64,000 nt of DNA from Streptomyces sp. NBC_00236 (lineage in GTDB: Bacteria > Actinomycetota > Actinomycetes > Streptomycetales > Streptomycetaceae): the NCBI RefSeq assembly GCF_036195045.1, contig NZ_CP108100.1, positions 6,138,001-6,202,000 on the forward strand, given 5' to 3'. A model generated the notes under the pieces. It was not told the origin of the DNA. It saw only the letters and a program-made list of their open reading frames with translations, and searched no databases. Shown one piece after another: positions 49,901-58,057 of the stretch. Numbering within the stretch: position 1 is the first letter of the stretch; each line of letters starts with the position of its first letter. A program made the position numbers and the translations under genes.

Positions 49901-50619
49901 TGCGCCATGTCCTGGGAGAGGCTCAGCAGCGAGGCGATCAGCTGGCTGTAGGCGTCGACGGTCTGGAGGCTCGGACTGTCCTTGGCATACGCCTGCTTGC
50001 GGATGTCACGGATGGAGCCGAGCTGCGCGGCGATCTGCTGGACGCTGGAGTGGATGCTCTCCAGGGCCTCGTCGCCCTGGGTGTCACCGATGTCGTTCGT
50101 CGCGGTGAAGAACGCCTTCTTCGCACGGTCGGTCTTCTTCCGCGGCTCCGTGACCTTGAAGTCGTCCGCCGGCACCCCGTTGGACAGCGGGCCCGCCGAC
50201 CGGTCGCGCTCCTCCTGGAGCGCCTGGGCCAGCGAGGTCGCCTGCTTCGTCATCCGGGTGAGCAGCTGCATGTGCTCCAGCTGCTGGATGTCGTTCATGG
50301 AGTCGTTGATACGGAGACCACCCAGCGTGGTCGCGGCGACCACGGGGAGGGCGAGCAGGGAGACCAGGCGCGTGCTGATGCGCCAGTTACGAAGAGCTAC
50401 GCGTGATCCCGTGTTGACCGGGCCCCGCGACTTGAGCGCGGAGACCGGATCGGACCCACCGCCCGCCGAGGAGCCGGGGCGCCGGTCGCGCTCGCTGTTG
50501 TCGCCGGCCGCGGCCGGTCCGGGGTTCTGGGCGTGCTGGGGCGAGGAACCGCGGTCGGTCCCGCCGCGCGGCTCCTGTTCCGCCGCAGCGCTGCCATCCC
50601 TCTTGAAACGTCCCTGCAC
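46936..50619 (-). CDS. cvnA1: Conservon sensor histidine-kinase-like protein CvnA
   Basis: 1227 residues from GTG. A hydrophilic N-terminus (about 75 residues) precedes TM1 (about 79-103), a NIT-like extracytoplasmic helical domain with MTKQATSLAQALQEERDRSAG, TM2 about 393-418, HAMP, and the core FKLDHLATRMRRNG, LLAELLENATSF, HDTGIGL and GLFVVGRLSLRHG. About 500 C-terminal residues are Pro/Gln/Gly-rich. The kinase core is close to CvnA2, while the sensor domains and tails have diverged, so the two conservons probably read different signals. The leader AGAGGTTG-N8-GTG is shared with cvnA2. Confidence 0.93.
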   Translation of the reverse strand: MQGRFKRDGSAAAEQEPRGGTDRGSSPQHAQNPGPAAAGDNSERDRRPGSSAGGGSDPVSALKSRGPVNTGSRVALRNWRISTRLVSLLALPVVAATTLGGLRINDSMNDIQQLEHMQLLTRMTKQATSLAQALQEERDRSAGPLSNGVPADDFKVTEPRKKTDRAKKAFFTATNDIGDTQGDEALESIHSSVQQIAAQLGSIRDIRKQAYAKDSPSLQTVDAYSQLIASLLSLSQDMAQATSNPEMIKRTRALAAFSSAKEYASVQRAIIAAALPGGNDKQPHLDRNDQQFGEAALNKEEAARRSFEAIYTTTGQNADELTSTLDEGQPEIKAADTYAKKVLTNTNGISSPGARRSYMDWYDQDSTKIQAMKQIEETLLSDMEGKARELRDESQRSAIISGALILLVLGVSLVGAFVVARSMIRSLRRLQDTATRVAQERLPELVKQLSETDPQDVDTSVESVGVHSRDEIGKVAAAFDDVHREAVRLAAEQALLRGNVNAMFTNLSRRSQGLIQRQLSLISELESREADPDQLSSLFKLDHLATRMRRNGENLLVLAGEEPGRRWTRPVPLVDVLRAAASEVEQYERIELAAVPATEVAGRVVNDLVHLLAELLENATSFSSPQTKVRVTGHALPDGRVLVEIHDTGIGLSPEDLAAINERLASPPTVDVSVSRRMGLFVVGRLSLRHGIRIQLRPSDSGGTTALVMLPVDVAHGGKQPAPKQAPGQQSPAPGGLLAGGNAPRTGLESNPSAPGGRLAAGPGATRGQVGAGSGPRAALPARDGGSNQPGQPGQPGGQQNQGFQSAGTGPQGRQPDASRPEPPRQGGGLSGAFGGGARLGARGQGDGARTDSGQPSLFDQKRPEQNGPGRHAPQPQQARQDGRGGGFQQPGGPGQNDRQLPPVGGPRAELPGGNPQPQRPQTTSWGSNEEPSAPRRSPLDAPRGHEEPESTGQFQRPLNPPPLSPRPPMDSRQGPGATAEFARPDFSAPAPQQRPAPQAPDPASTAQFARPDFGQPAQAQGQPAPRQRDRDNGDFGAPRPPVAPAPGADYRPVLPQQPQHEALPPAGPGDGRTPLYDTLETNWFHGPQQGGQQPPAAPQAPGFPQQPAEERPAPAAPRRDAGETGPTSSWRASPNDELVRQAERVKKPAAGGITTSGLPRRVPRANLVPGTAQQQNHQSGPQVSRAPDDVRGRLTNLRRGIQQGRQANNGPSTGSFPLGPTHQQER

Positions 50620-51197
50620 TAGCGTCGCAACCTCTGGACCAGGCGTTCTCCCGTCATGGACGGAAGTAACGGTGTCGGCGTCGTGGGGCGTTGTACCGCC
50701 CCATGGTGGTCGTGAGTGACCGGCGCACTTCCCCTTCCCGCCGCCACTCGGCGCTGAGTAGCGCCCCTGCGCGCCGGCTTGAAACCCGCGGCGGTGCGTG
50801 GAATTCCAGCACAGTGCCGGATCTCCAACAAGGGCCAGGTACCGGGCTGTGACCTGCGTGACACGTTGTGATGGCGGCGTAACAAGACGTGCAGACCGTT
50901 CACGGTCATAACGGACGATTACGGGTGGATCAGGGCGGTCGGACTGGTGTCCCAGTCGACATGATCAGGAGCGGAATGGTTGATTCAGTGATGCAATGTC
51001 CGTTTCTTCCTGGCGTGCCAGCCGTCCGAATTGGCGGAATTGTCGGGCACTTCGTGAGCAAACTCACAGGATGATCGCCGTCTCATCCGGGTCTCCGGAG
51101 GGAATCGGATGTTTAGCCTGACGCTTTACAGGGATGGCGAAACCGACAACCGGCGCCCCTCACGGGTGCGCCCCTACCGACAGGGTCCGTACGGCAG
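50620..51197. other. Long intergenic region upstream of conservon 1
   Basis: 578 bp with no supported gene, between cvnA1 (leftward) and a small protein (rightward). Dyads visible are GGACTGG-tgt-CCCAGTC around 50941-50957 and CATCCG...CGGATG spanning about 51087-51112. AT content rises between 50890 and 51060, consistent with divergent promoters. Confidence 0.5.
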
Positions 51198-51389
51198 ATG
51201 AAGACGACGATGATGTTCCGCAACATTGCCAACCCCCGGCGCACCACGCTGGCGCACCTCAAGGACGCCGAAGCGCTGCAGACGCCGGAGCAGCCGGAGC
51301 ACGCAGTCGACCTGCCGACGCAGACGGCCAACCCGCGCCGCACGATCCTGATGACCGCCCCCGCGGCCGTCACCGCCGCCGCGGAGTAA
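51198..51389 (+). CDS. Small conserved-looking protein with NPRRT repeats
   Basis: 63 residues. The motif ANPRRTTL near the N-terminus recurs as ANPRRTIL near the C-terminus, bracketing an acidic middle (DAEALQTPEQPEHAVDLPTQ). There is no signal peptide or membrane helix. In-frame ATGs at 51210 and 51213 are alternative starts; none has a strong ribosome site. I do not recognise a function. It sits between conservon 1 and the FAH/gltX genes and reads in the rightward direction. Confidence 0.65.
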   Translation: MKTTMMFRNIANPRRTTLAHLKDAEALQTPEQPEHAVDLPTQTANPRRTILMTAPAAVTAAAE

Positions 51390-51473
51390 CGGCGCGCGGG
51401 AGTCCCCCCTCACCCGCGCTAGCCTGGAGCGTCAGTCTTCAGCTACCCAGCAAGTGAGGGGCGACAGCAACCC

Positions 51474-52250
51474 GTGCGCATCGCCAGGTTCTCCATCGAC
51501 GGCAATGTCGCCTTCGGCGCGGTCGAGGGCGACGGGCCCGATGGTCTCGTCCTCGACATCATCAAGGGCATCCCGTACGCCGACTTCGAACTCTCCGGGA
51601 CCAAGGTCCCGCTGAGCAAGGTCCGGCTGCTGCCGCCCGTGCTCCCCAACAAGGTCGTGGGCATCGGCCGCAACTACGCGGAGCACGCCGCGGAACTCGG
51701 CAACGAGGTCCCCGACGTCCCCGTGGCCTTCTTCAAGCCCACCACCTCGGTGATCGGCTCCGGCGACGCCATCGAGTACCCCTCCTTCTCCGAGGAGCTG
51801 CACCACGAGGCCGAGCTGGCCGTGGTCATCGGCCGGATGTGCCGTGAGGTGCCCCGGGAGCGGGTCAAGGACGTCATCTTCGGCTACACCTGCGCCAACG
51901 ACGTCACCGCGCGCGACGCCCAGAAGCGCGAGAAGCAGTGGGCCAGGGCCAAGGGCTTCGACACCTCCTGCCCGCTCGGCCCCTGGGTGGAGACCGACCT
52001 CGACCCCGGCGACCTCGCCATCCAGGCCACCGTCAACGGCGAGCAACGCCAGCTCGGCCGGACGAGCGAAATGATCCGGAGCATCGAGGACCTGGTCGTC
52101 CACATCACGGAAGCCATGACGCTGCTTCCGGGCGATGTGATCCTCACCGGGACTCCCGCAGGGGTCGGACCCCTCCATGTCGGCGACGAGGTCGCCGTCA
52201 CCATCGAAGGCATCGGCACTCTCACCAACAAGGTGATCAAGCGTGGTTAA
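51474..52250 (+). CDS. Fumarylacetoacetate hydrolase family protein
   Basis: 258 residues from GTG, with GAGGGG upstream. The FAH fold has [31 protein letters not shown], the metal ligands in [12 protein letters not shown] (E-x-E) and [16 protein letters not shown], and the terminal [19 protein letters not shown]. Members cleave C-C bonds or decarboxylate/hydrate oxo-acids such as fumarylpyruvate and oxaloacetate. The last eight bases overlap gltX, so they are translationally coupled, although no pathway link is obvious. Confidence 0.92.
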   Translation: MRIARFSIDGNVAFGAVEGDGPDGLVLDIIKGIPYADFELSGTKVPLSKVRLLPPVLPNKVVGIGRNYAEHAAELGNEVPDVPVAFFKPTTSVIGSGDAIEYPSFSEELHHEAELAVVIGRMCREVPRERVKDVIFGYTCANDVTARDAQKREKQWARAKGFDTSCPLGPWVETDLDPGDLAIQATVNGEQRQLGRTSEMIRSIEDLVVHITEAMTLLPGDVILTGTPAGVGPLHVGDEVAVTIEGIGTLTNKVIKRG

Positions 52251-53715
52251 CGCACCAGTCCGCGTACGTTTCTGTCCCTCCCCGACCGGCAACCCCCACG
52301 TGGGCCTGGTCCGGACAGCTCTCTTCAACTGGGCCTTCGCCCGGCACCACCAGGGCACCCTGGTCTTCCGCATCGAGGACACCGACGCGGCGCGCGACTC
52401 CGAGGAGTCGTACCAGCAGCTCCTCGACGCGATGCGCTGGCTCGGCCTCGACTGGGACGAGGGCCCCGAGGTCGGCGGCCCGCACGCCCCGTACCGCCAG
52501 TCGCAGCGCATGGACATCTACAAGGACGTCGCCGAGAAGCTCCTCGCCGCCGGCCACGCGTACCACTGCTACTGCACCACCGAGGAGCTCGACGCCCGCC
52601 GCGACGCCGCCCGCGCCGCCGGCAAGCCGTCCGGCTACGACGGCCACTGCCGTGACCTGAGCGACGAGCGGAAGGCCGCGTACGAGGCCGAGGGCCGCAC
52701 CTCCATCGTCCGCTTCCGGATGCCCGACGAGGCCATCACCTTCACCGACCTGGTCCGCGGCGACATCACCGTCCAGCCGGAGAACGTGCCGGACTACGGC
52801 ATCGTCCGCGCCAACGGCGCCCCGCTCTACACGCTCGTCAACCCGGTCGACGACGCGCTGATGGAGATCACCCACGTCCTGCGCGGCGAGGACCTGCTCT
52901 CCTCCACCCCGCGCCAGATCGCCCTGTACGCGGCGCTCACCGAGCTGGGCATCGCCAAGTACACCCCGGAGTTCGGCCACCTGCCGTACGTCATGGGGGA
53001 GGGCAACAAGAAGCTCTCCAAGCGCGACCCGCAGGCCTCGCTCAACCTCTACCGCGAGCGCGGCTTCCTGCGCGAGGGACTGCTCAACTACCTCTCGCTG
53101 CTCGGCTGGTCGATCGCCGAGGACCGGGACATCTTCGACATCGACGAGATGGTCGCCGCGTTCGACATCAAGGACGTCAACGCCAACCCGGCGCGCTTCG
53201 ACCTCAAGAAGTGCGAGCACGTCAACGCCGAGCACATCCGCAAGCTGGATGTGAAGACGTTCACCGAGGCGTGCGGCCCCTGGCTGCAGGCCCCCTTCGC
53301 CCCCTGGGCCCCGGAGGCCTTCGACGCGGACGTGTTCGCGGAGATCGCCCCGCACGCCCAGACCCGGGTCACGGTGCTCTCCGAGATCACGGCCAACGTC
53401 GACTTCCTCTTCCTCGACGAGCCCGCGACCGACGAGGCGTCCTGGGCCAAGGCGATGAAGGAGGGCTCCGACGCCCTGCTCGTCACGGCCCGCGCCAAGC
53501 TGATCGCCGCCGAGTGGAACGCGGAGGCCCTGAAGGCCGCCATCCTCGCCGCCGGCGAGGAGCACGGCCTGAAGCTCGGCAAGGCGCAGGCCCCGGTCCG
53601 CGTCGCCGTCACCGGCCGCACGGTCGGCCTGCCGCTCTTCGAGTCCCTGGAGATCCTGGGCCGCGAGCGCACCATCGCCCGGATCGACGCGGCGCTGGCG
53701 AAGCTGACCGCGTAA
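52243..53715 (+). CDS. gltX: Glutamyl-tRNA synthetase
   Basis: 490 residues from GTG. Class I signature is [19 protein letters not shown] (HVGL as the HIGH box) and KKLSKRDP (KMSKS box); [10 protein letters not shown] and the C-terminal anticodon-binding helical domain complete the enzyme. Actinobacteria generally lack GlnRS, so this GluRS is expected to charge both tRNA-Glu and tRNA-Gln, the latter then amidated by GatCAB. Consistent with this, tRNA-Gln and tRNA-Glu genes lie about 0.9 kb downstream. Confidence 0.96.
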   Translation: MVNAPVRVRFCPSPTGNPHVGLVRTALFNWAFARHHQGTLVFRIEDTDAARDSEESYQQLLDAMRWLGLDWDEGPEVGGPHAPYRQSQRMDIYKDVAEKLLAAGHAYHCYCTTEELDARRDAARAAGKPSGYDGHCRDLSDERKAAYEAEGRTSIVRFRMPDEAITFTDLVRGDITVQPENVPDYGIVRANGAPLYTLVNPVDDALMEITHVLRGEDLLSSTPRQIALYAALTELGIAKYTPEFGHLPYVMGEGNKKLSKRDPQASLNLYRERGFLREGLLNYLSLLGWSIAEDRDIFDIDEMVAAFDIKDVNANPARFDLKKCEHVNAEHIRKLDVKTFTEACGPWLQAPFAPWAPEAFDADVFAEIAPHAQTRVTVLSEITANVDFLFLDEPATDEASWAKAMKEGSDALLVTARAKLIAAEWNAEALKAAILAAGEEHGLKLGKAQAPVRVAVTGRTVGLPLFESLEILGRERTIARIDAALAKLTA

Positions 53716-53734
53716 CGACGGAGACGCACAGGAC

Positions 53735-53781
53735 ACGGACGGGCCCGGCAGCCGCGCACAGCGGCCGCCGGGCCCGTCCGT
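53735..53781 (+). terminator. Terminator after gltX
   Basis: ACGGACGGGCCCGGC pairs perfectly with GCCGGGCCCGTCCGT over a 17-nt loop that itself contains GCCGC/GCGGC. Confidence 0.7.
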
Positions 53782-53808
53782 CCGTTCCGGCGCGCGTAGA
53801 GTCGGATC

Positions 53809-54528
53809 ATGCCGATCAGAGCTGTCCTCTGGGACGTGGACGACACCCTCTTCGACTACACGACGGCCGCCGCCACCGGCATGTCCCGGCACCTCGCCGC
53901 CGAGGGGCTGCCCGAGGGCTACGCCACCGCCGACGAGGCACTCGAAGCCTGGGGGCGGCTCACCCGGATCCACTGGCAGCGGTTCTCCGACGGGAAGACC
54001 GACTGGCAGGGCCAGCGCCGCGACCGGGCCAGGGACTTCCTCTCGCGCCCGCTGGACGACTCGGCGGCCGACGCCTGGTTCGAGCGTCACATCGCCCACT
54101 ACGAGGCCGCCTGGGCACTCTTCCCGGACGCCGTTCCCGCACTCGACGCGCTGACCGGGGTCTACCGGCACGCCGTGCTGTCGAACTCCGCCCTGGAGCA
54201 GCAGCACCACAAGCTGACCGTGCTCGGGGTGCGCGACCGCTTCGAGACCGTCCTGTGCGCGGCGGAGCTGGGCATCTCCAAGCCCGCTCCCGAGGCGTTC
54301 CTCGCCGCCTGCGCGGCGCTGGACCTGCCGCCGGCGGAGGTCGTCTACGTGGGGGACGAACCCGACATCGACGCCCGCGGTGCGGTGGACGCCGGTCTCG
54401 CGGGCATCTGGCTGGACCGGTACGGACGGGGCGGACGGCCCGAACTCGTCCGGATCACGGCCCTCGACCAGCTGCCCGGCCTGCTGGCAGGCAATACCCG
54501 TTTTGGAGCGCCGGACACCTTCGGGTAA
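53809..54528 (+). CDS. HAD-superfamily hydrolase
   Basis: 239 residues. HAD motifs are DVDDTLFDYT (I, nucleophile Asp), AVLSNSALEQQ (II), the Lys of ISKPAPEAF (III) and YVGDEPDIDARGAVDAG (IV). A helical C1 cap lies between motifs I and II (about 20-110). It is probably a small phosphatase, for example phosphoglycolate- or FMN-type; the substrate is not predictable. It lies between gltX and the tRNA cluster with its own short terminator. Confidence 0.92.
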   Translation: MPIRAVLWDVDDTLFDYTTAAATGMSRHLAAEGLPEGYATADEALEAWGRLTRIHWQRFSDGKTDWQGQRRDRARDFLSRPLDDSAADAWFERHIAHYEAAWALFPDAVPALDALTGVYRHAVLSNSALEQQHHKLTVLGVRDRFETVLCAAELGISKPAPEAFLAACAALDLPPAEVVYVGDEPDIDARGAVDAGLAGIWLDRYGRGGRPELVRITALDQLPGLLAGNTRFGAPDTFG

Positions 54529-54586
54529 TGTTCTTCCTGCGCCGCCCAAGCGGAACGAAAGATCCGAACGGGCAGCGCAGACAGAG

Positions 54587-54606
54587 ACAACACCCTCAGG
54601 GGTTGT
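54587..54606 (+). terminator. Short hairpin after HAD gene
   Basis: ACAAC-A-CCC-TCA-GGG-GTTGT followed by GTTT: a small stem with one bulge, immediately before the first tRNA gene. Confidence 0.45.
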
Positions 54607-54613
54607 GTTTCAG

Positions 54614-54685
54614 TGGGCTATGGTGTAATTGGCAACACTACGGTTTCTGGTACCGTCATTCTAGGTTCGAGTCCTGGTAGCCCAG
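54614..54685 (+). tRNA. tRNA-Gln (CTG), copy 1
   Basis: 72 nt. The acceptor stem TGGGCTA/TAGCCCA with discriminator G, anticodon stem ACGGT/ACCGT with loop TTCTGGT (anticodon CTG), and T-arm GGTTCGAGTCC form a full cloverleaf. CCA is not encoded. Confidence 0.95.
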
Positions 54686-54720
54686 CGCAAGACAGCAAGA
54701 CCAGCAAGTTGCAGGAACAA

Positions 54721-54793
54721 GCCCCCGTTGTGTAGCGGCCTAGCACGCTGCCCTCTCACGGCAGTAGCGCCGGTTCGAATCCGGTCGGGGGTA
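54721..54793 (+). tRNA. tRNA-Glu (CTC), copy 1
   Basis: 73 nt. Acceptor GCCCCCG/CGGGGGT (first pair G-T) with discriminator A, anticodon stem CTGCC/GGCAG with loop CTCTCAC (anticodon CTC), and T-arm CCGGTTCGAATCCGG. CCA is not encoded. Confidence 0.95.
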
Positions 54794-54853
54794 CAGATCC
54801 TTCCCGCGAGAACATCTGGGTCGCACCCACGTTCTTGATGCAGGATCGCTAGG

Positions 54854-54926
54854 GCCCCCGTTGTGTAGCGGCCTAGCACGCTGCCCTCTCACGGCAGTAG
54901 CGCCGGTTCGAATCCGGTCGGGGGTA
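54854..54926 (+). tRNA. tRNA-Glu (CTC), copy 2
   Basis: 73 nt, identical to copy 1 over its whole length; anticodon CTC. Confidence 0.95.
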
Positions 54927-54938
54927 CTTGTAACACCA

Positions 54939-55010
54939 TGGGCTATGGTGTAATTGGCAACACTACGGTTTCTGGTACCGTCATTCTAGGTTCGAGTCCT
55001 GGTAGCCCAG
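54939..55010 (+). tRNA. tRNA-Gln (CTG), copy 2
   Basis: 72 nt, identical to copy 1. The 3' flank (CGCAAGACA) is also shared, marking a duplication that included flanking DNA. Confidence 0.95.
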
Positions 55011-55038
55011 CGCAAGACAAGCAAGTCGCAGTATCCAA

Positions 55039-55111
55039 GCCCCCGTTGTGTAGCGGCCTAGCACGCTGCCCTCTCACGGCAGTAGCGCCGGTTCAAATCC
55101 GGTCGGGGGTA
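55039..55111 (+). tRNA. tRNA-Glu (CTC), copy 3
   Basis: 73 nt, anticodon CTC. It differs from copies 1 and 2 by a single G-to-A change in the T-loop (TTCAAAT instead of TTCGAAT, base 55095), which keeps a purine at position 57 and should remain functional. Confidence 0.94.
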
Positions 55112-55127
55112 CAACAGAGCAGCAGGC

Positions 55128-55157
55128 GAAGGCCCTTCACTCCGGTGAGGGGCCTTC
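55128..55157 (+). terminator. Terminator of the tRNA cluster
   Basis: GAAGGCCCTTCAC and GTGAGGGGCCTTC form a 13-bp stem (one G-T) with a 4-nt loop, followed by TGTTTGT. Confidence 0.75.
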
Positions 55158-55212
55158 TGTTTGTCCACGGGGGGCGTTCGGGCTGCCACGGGTCCGGCAT
55201 CCGTACGGCGCC

Positions 55213-55674
55213 GTGCTCAGAGCCCGTACCGCCCCAGCCGGATCGTCCGGCCCGATCAACCACTTCCGGGGAGTGCATCACTGGCTCCCGGTCCTCCTCG
55301 CGATGCCCCGCCGGCTCAGGGAATCGAGCCGGAACAAGGGCCGAGGGCTGCTCGGGTACCACCTGATGACCGGCTCGCCCAGGACGTACTGCGTCGTCCA
55401 GTACTGGGAGTCGAAGGAAAAGCTCTACGCGTACGCCGCGGCGCCGGACATGCTGCACCGCAAGGCGTGGGCGATGATCAACCGCAAGGAGAAGAAGTCC
55501 CGGCAGCACGTGGGGCTGTGGCACGAGACCTATGTCGTACCCGAGGGCGGCTACGAGTCGATCTACGCGGACATGCCGGCGTACGGACTGGCCGCGGCGA
55601 CCGGGTCGCTGCCGATCGAGAAGCGGGGCCGCCGTGGGTCGGACCGGCTCGCACATCGTTCAGGCGCGAAGTGA
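55213..55674 (+). CDS. DUF4188-like protein, apparently missing its N-terminal strand
   Basis: 153 residues from GTG 55213. Recognisable family sequence starts only at INHFRGVHHWLPVLLAMPRRL and continues GLLGYHLM, VVQYWESKEKLYAYAAAPD, HVGLWHETYVVPEGGYESIYADMPAYGL. The usual first beta-strand before INxF (a VVFLIGMR-type segment) is replaced by unrelated ARTAPAGSSGP. The family resembles heme/monooxygenase-type ferredoxin-like proteins of unknown function. The gene may be 5'-truncated or have a different start; it lies just behind the tRNA cluster terminator. Confidence 0.7.
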   Translation: MLRARTAPAGSSGPINHFRGVHHWLPVLLAMPRRLRESSRNKGRGLLGYHLMTGSPRTYCVVQYWESKEKLYAYAAAPDMLHRKAWAMINRKEKKSRQHVGLWHETYVVPEGGYESIYADMPAYGLAAATGSLPIEKRGRRGSDRLAHRSGAK

Positions 55675-55736
55675 GGTGGTGAAGGGGGCCGCCACGACAC
55701 TGGGGCGGCCTGCGGTGAAGGGAGAGGGGTGCGGAC

Positions 55737-56453
55737 TCAGCCCGTGCGGCGCAGCGCCTCGCTCAGCCGGGCGGCCGAGTCGATGACGGCCTGGGCGTGC
55801 ATCCGGCCGGGGTGGCGGGTCAGCCGTTCGATCGGTCCGGAGACCGAGACCGCGGCGACCACACGGTTCGAGGGGCCGCGCACGGGAGCGGAGACCGAGG
55901 CCACGCCCGGTTCGCGCTCGCCGATCGACTGGGCCCAGCCCCGGCGCCGTACGCCGGAGAGTGCCGTCGCGGTGAAGCGGGCACCCTGGAGCCCGCGGTG
56001 GAGGCGCTCCGGCTCCTCCCAGGCCATCAGGATCTGGGCGGAGGATCCCGCCTTCATGGTGAGTGTGGAGCCGACCGGCACGGTGTCCCGCAGACCGGAC
56101 AGCCGCTCCGCCGCCGCCACGCAGATGCGCATGTCGCCCTGCCGGCGATAGAGCTGCGCGCTCTCGCCGGTGATGTCGCGGAGGTGGGTGAGCACCGGCC
56201 CCGCCGTGGCGAGCAGCCGGTCCTCGCCCGCCGCGGCGGCGAGCTCGGAGAGGCGGGGGCCGAGAATGAAACGGCCCTGCATGTCCCTTGCCACCATGCG
56301 GTGGTGTTCCAGTGCCACGGCCAGCCGATGAGCCGTGGGTCGTGCGAGCCCGGTCGCCGCTACCAGCCCGGCGAGGGTGGCCGGTCCGGACTCCAGGGCG
56401 CTCAATACCAGAGCTGCCTTGTCGAGAACGCCGACGCCGCTAGAGTTGTCCAT
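55737..56453 (-). CDS. ndgR: IclR-family regulator NdgR
   Basis: 238 residues. The winged HTH (about 8-65) has [23 protein letters not shown] and [19 protein letters not shown]; the IclR effector domain (about 80-235) has [25 protein letters not shown] and the conserved [23 protein letters not shown]. Position and sequence match NdgR, the amino-acid-responsive regulator divergent from leuCD in Streptomyces, known to affect leucine and methionine synthesis and antibiotic production. ATG 56453 follows the start of the conserved region; the longer frame runs into promoter DNA. Confidence 0.93.
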   Translation of the reverse strand: MDNSSGVGVLDKAALVLSALESGPATLAGLVAATGLARPTAHRLAVALEHHRMVARDMQGRFILGPRLSELAAAAGEDRLLATAGPVLTHLRDITGESAQLYRRQGDMRICVAAAERLSGLRDTVPVGSTLTMKAGSSAQILMAWEEPERLHRGLQGARFTATALSGVRRRGWAQSIGEREPGVASVSAPVRGPSNRVVAAVSVSGPIERLTRHPGRMHAQAVIDSAARLSEALRRTG

Positions 56454-56478
56454 ACGACGATACTCGCGTCTCACTCTG

Positions 56479-56493
56479 TGAAACGCAAGTTCA
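56479..56493. promoter_or_regulatory. Candidate NdgR/IclR operator
   Basis: TGAAACGCAAGTTCA, a TGAA-N7-TTCA dyad in an AT-richer patch of the 174-bp ndgR-leuC intergenic region, 26 bp upstream of ndgR. Assignment to NdgR is inference from position. Confidence 0.35.
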
Positions 56494-56627
56494 ATTTTCC
56501 GGGGAAGTTGCGAACCTGTACGGGCGGCCCCACAACGGCCCGTAGCCACCGCCCCGCACGGGGGTCCGGACGGGGGCGCACCGAATCTCTAGTTGGGCCG
56601 GCGACGACGCCGGCCGGAGGGAAAGCG

Positions 56628-58052
56628 ATGGGTAGGACACTCGCGGAGAAGGTTTGGGACGACCATGTCGTCCGGCGCGCCGAAGGTGAGCCCGACCTCC
56701 TCTACATCGATCTGCACCTGCTGCACGAGGTGACCAGCCCGCAGGCCTTCGACGGTCTGCGGCAGGCCGGACGCCCGGTGCGGCGCCTCGACCTCACCAT
56801 CGCCACCGAGGACCACAACACCCCGACCCTCGACATCGACAAGCCGATCGCCGACCCGGTCTCCCGCGCCCAGCTGGAGACCCTGCGCAAGAACTGCGCG
56901 GAGTTCGGCGTCCGGCTGCACCCGCTGGGCGACATCGAGCAGGGCGTCGTGCACGTGGTCGGCCCGCAGCTGGGCCTGACCCAGCCCGGCACCACGGTCG
57001 TCTGTGGCGACTCCCACACCTCCACCCACGGTGCGTTCGGCGCCCTCGCGTTCGGTATCGGCACCAGCCAGGTCGAGCACGTGCTCGCCACCCAGACGCT
57101 GCCGCTGGCCCGCCCGAAGACGATGGCGATCACCATCGACGGCGAACTGCCCGACAGTGTCACCGCCAAGGACCTGATCCTCGCGATCATCACGCGGATC
57201 GGTACCGGCGGCGGCCAGGGCTACATCCTCGAATACCGCGGCTCCGCCATCGAGAAGCTCTCGATGGAGGCCCGGATGACCATCTGCAACATGTCGATCG
57301 AGGCCGGTGCGCGGGCGGGCATGATCGCCCCCGACCAGACCACCTTCGACTATCTGCAGGGCCGGGACCACGCCCCGCAGGGCGAGGACTGGGACGCGGC
57401 CGTCGCGTACTGGAAGACCCTGCGCACGGACGACGACGCGGTCTTCGACGCCGAGGTGGTCATCGAGGCCGCCGAACTGGCGCCGTTCGTCACCTGGGGC
57501 ACCAACCCCGGCCAGGGCGCGCCGCTGTCGGCCAACGTCCCCGATCCTGCTTCGTACGAGGACGCATCGGAGCGCAACGCCGCCGAAAAGGCCCTGGAGT
57601 ACATGGGGTTGACCGCCGGCCAGCCGCTGCGCGAGATCAACGTCGACACCGTCTTCGTAGGCTCCTGCACCAACGGCCGGATCGAGGACCTGCGGAACGC
57701 GGCCGCGATCCTGGACGGCCGCAAAGTCGCCGACGGCGTACGGATGCTGGTCGTCCCCGGTTCCGTCCGGGTCGCCCTGCAGGCCGTGGCGGAGGGCCTG
57801 GACAAGGTCTTCACCGCCGCCGGCGCCGAATGGCGGCACGCGGGTTGCTCGATGTGCCTGGGTATGAACCCCGACCAGCTGGCCCCCGGCGAGCGCTCCG
57901 CCTCGACCTCGAACCGCAACTTCGAGGGCCGGCAGGGCAAGGGCGGCCGTACGCACCTGGTCTCCCCGCAGGTCGCCGCCGCCACCGCCGTGCTGGGCCA
58001 TCTGGCCTCGCCGGCCGACCTGTCCGACGTCCGTACGCCCGCCGGAGTCTGA
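56628..58052 (+). CDS. leuC: 3-isopropylmalate dehydratase large subunit
   Basis: 474 residues. Aconitase-family motifs are [22 protein letters not shown], the [4Fe-4S] Cys in FVGSCTNGR and CSMCLGMN, and [21 protein letters not shown] 56628 follows GGAGGG. Its leader contains GGCCGGC-GACGAC-GCCGGCC (about 56596-56615) directly before the ribosome site, which could limit translation. With LeuD it isomerises 2-isopropylmalate to 3-isopropylmalate in leucine biosynthesis. Confidence 0.96.
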   Translation: MGRTLAEKVWDDHVVRRAEGEPDLLYIDLHLLHEVTSPQAFDGLRQAGRPVRRLDLTIATEDHNTPTLDIDKPIADPVSRAQLETLRKNCAEFGVRLHPLGDIEQGVVHVVGPQLGLTQPGTTVVCGDSHTSTHGAFGALAFGIGTSQVEHVLATQTLPLARPKTMAITIDGELPDSVTAKDLILAIITRIGTGGGQGYILEYRGSAIEKLSMEARMTICNMSIEAGARAGMIAPDQTTFDYLQGRDHAPQGEDWDAAVAYWKTLRTDDDAVFDAEVVIEAAELAPFVTWGTNPGQGAPLSANVPDPASYEDASERNAAEKALEYMGLTAGQPLREINVDTVFVGSCTNGRIEDLRNAAAILDGRKVADGVRMLVVPGSVRVALQAVAEGLDKVFTAAGAEWRHAGCSMCLGMNPDQLAPGERSASTSNRNFEGRQGKGGRTHLVSPQVAAATAVLGHLASPADLSDVRTPAGV

Positions 58053-58057
58053 GAATC

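Noticed and set aside
41761..50406. Long plus-strand frames (over 1100 codons each) opposite cvnA1 and cvnA2
   Set aside because: Antisense shadows with Arg/Leu/Gly-rich composition; the minus strand holds the conservon genes with clear motifs.
50943..50956. ACTGGTGTCCCAGT as another DasR box
   Set aside because: The half-sites look similar, but the central TAGACC core is absent and no amino-sugar gene is adjacent.
54614..55111. Repeated tRNA sequences as attachment sites of an integrated element
   Set aside because: The repeats are complete functional tRNA genes close together, with no integrase, excisionase or cargo between or beside them.
56460..56627. Leucine attenuator upstream of leuC
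   Set aside because: No short leader peptide rich in Leu codons was found, and the hairpins do not form an obvious terminator/antiterminator pair.
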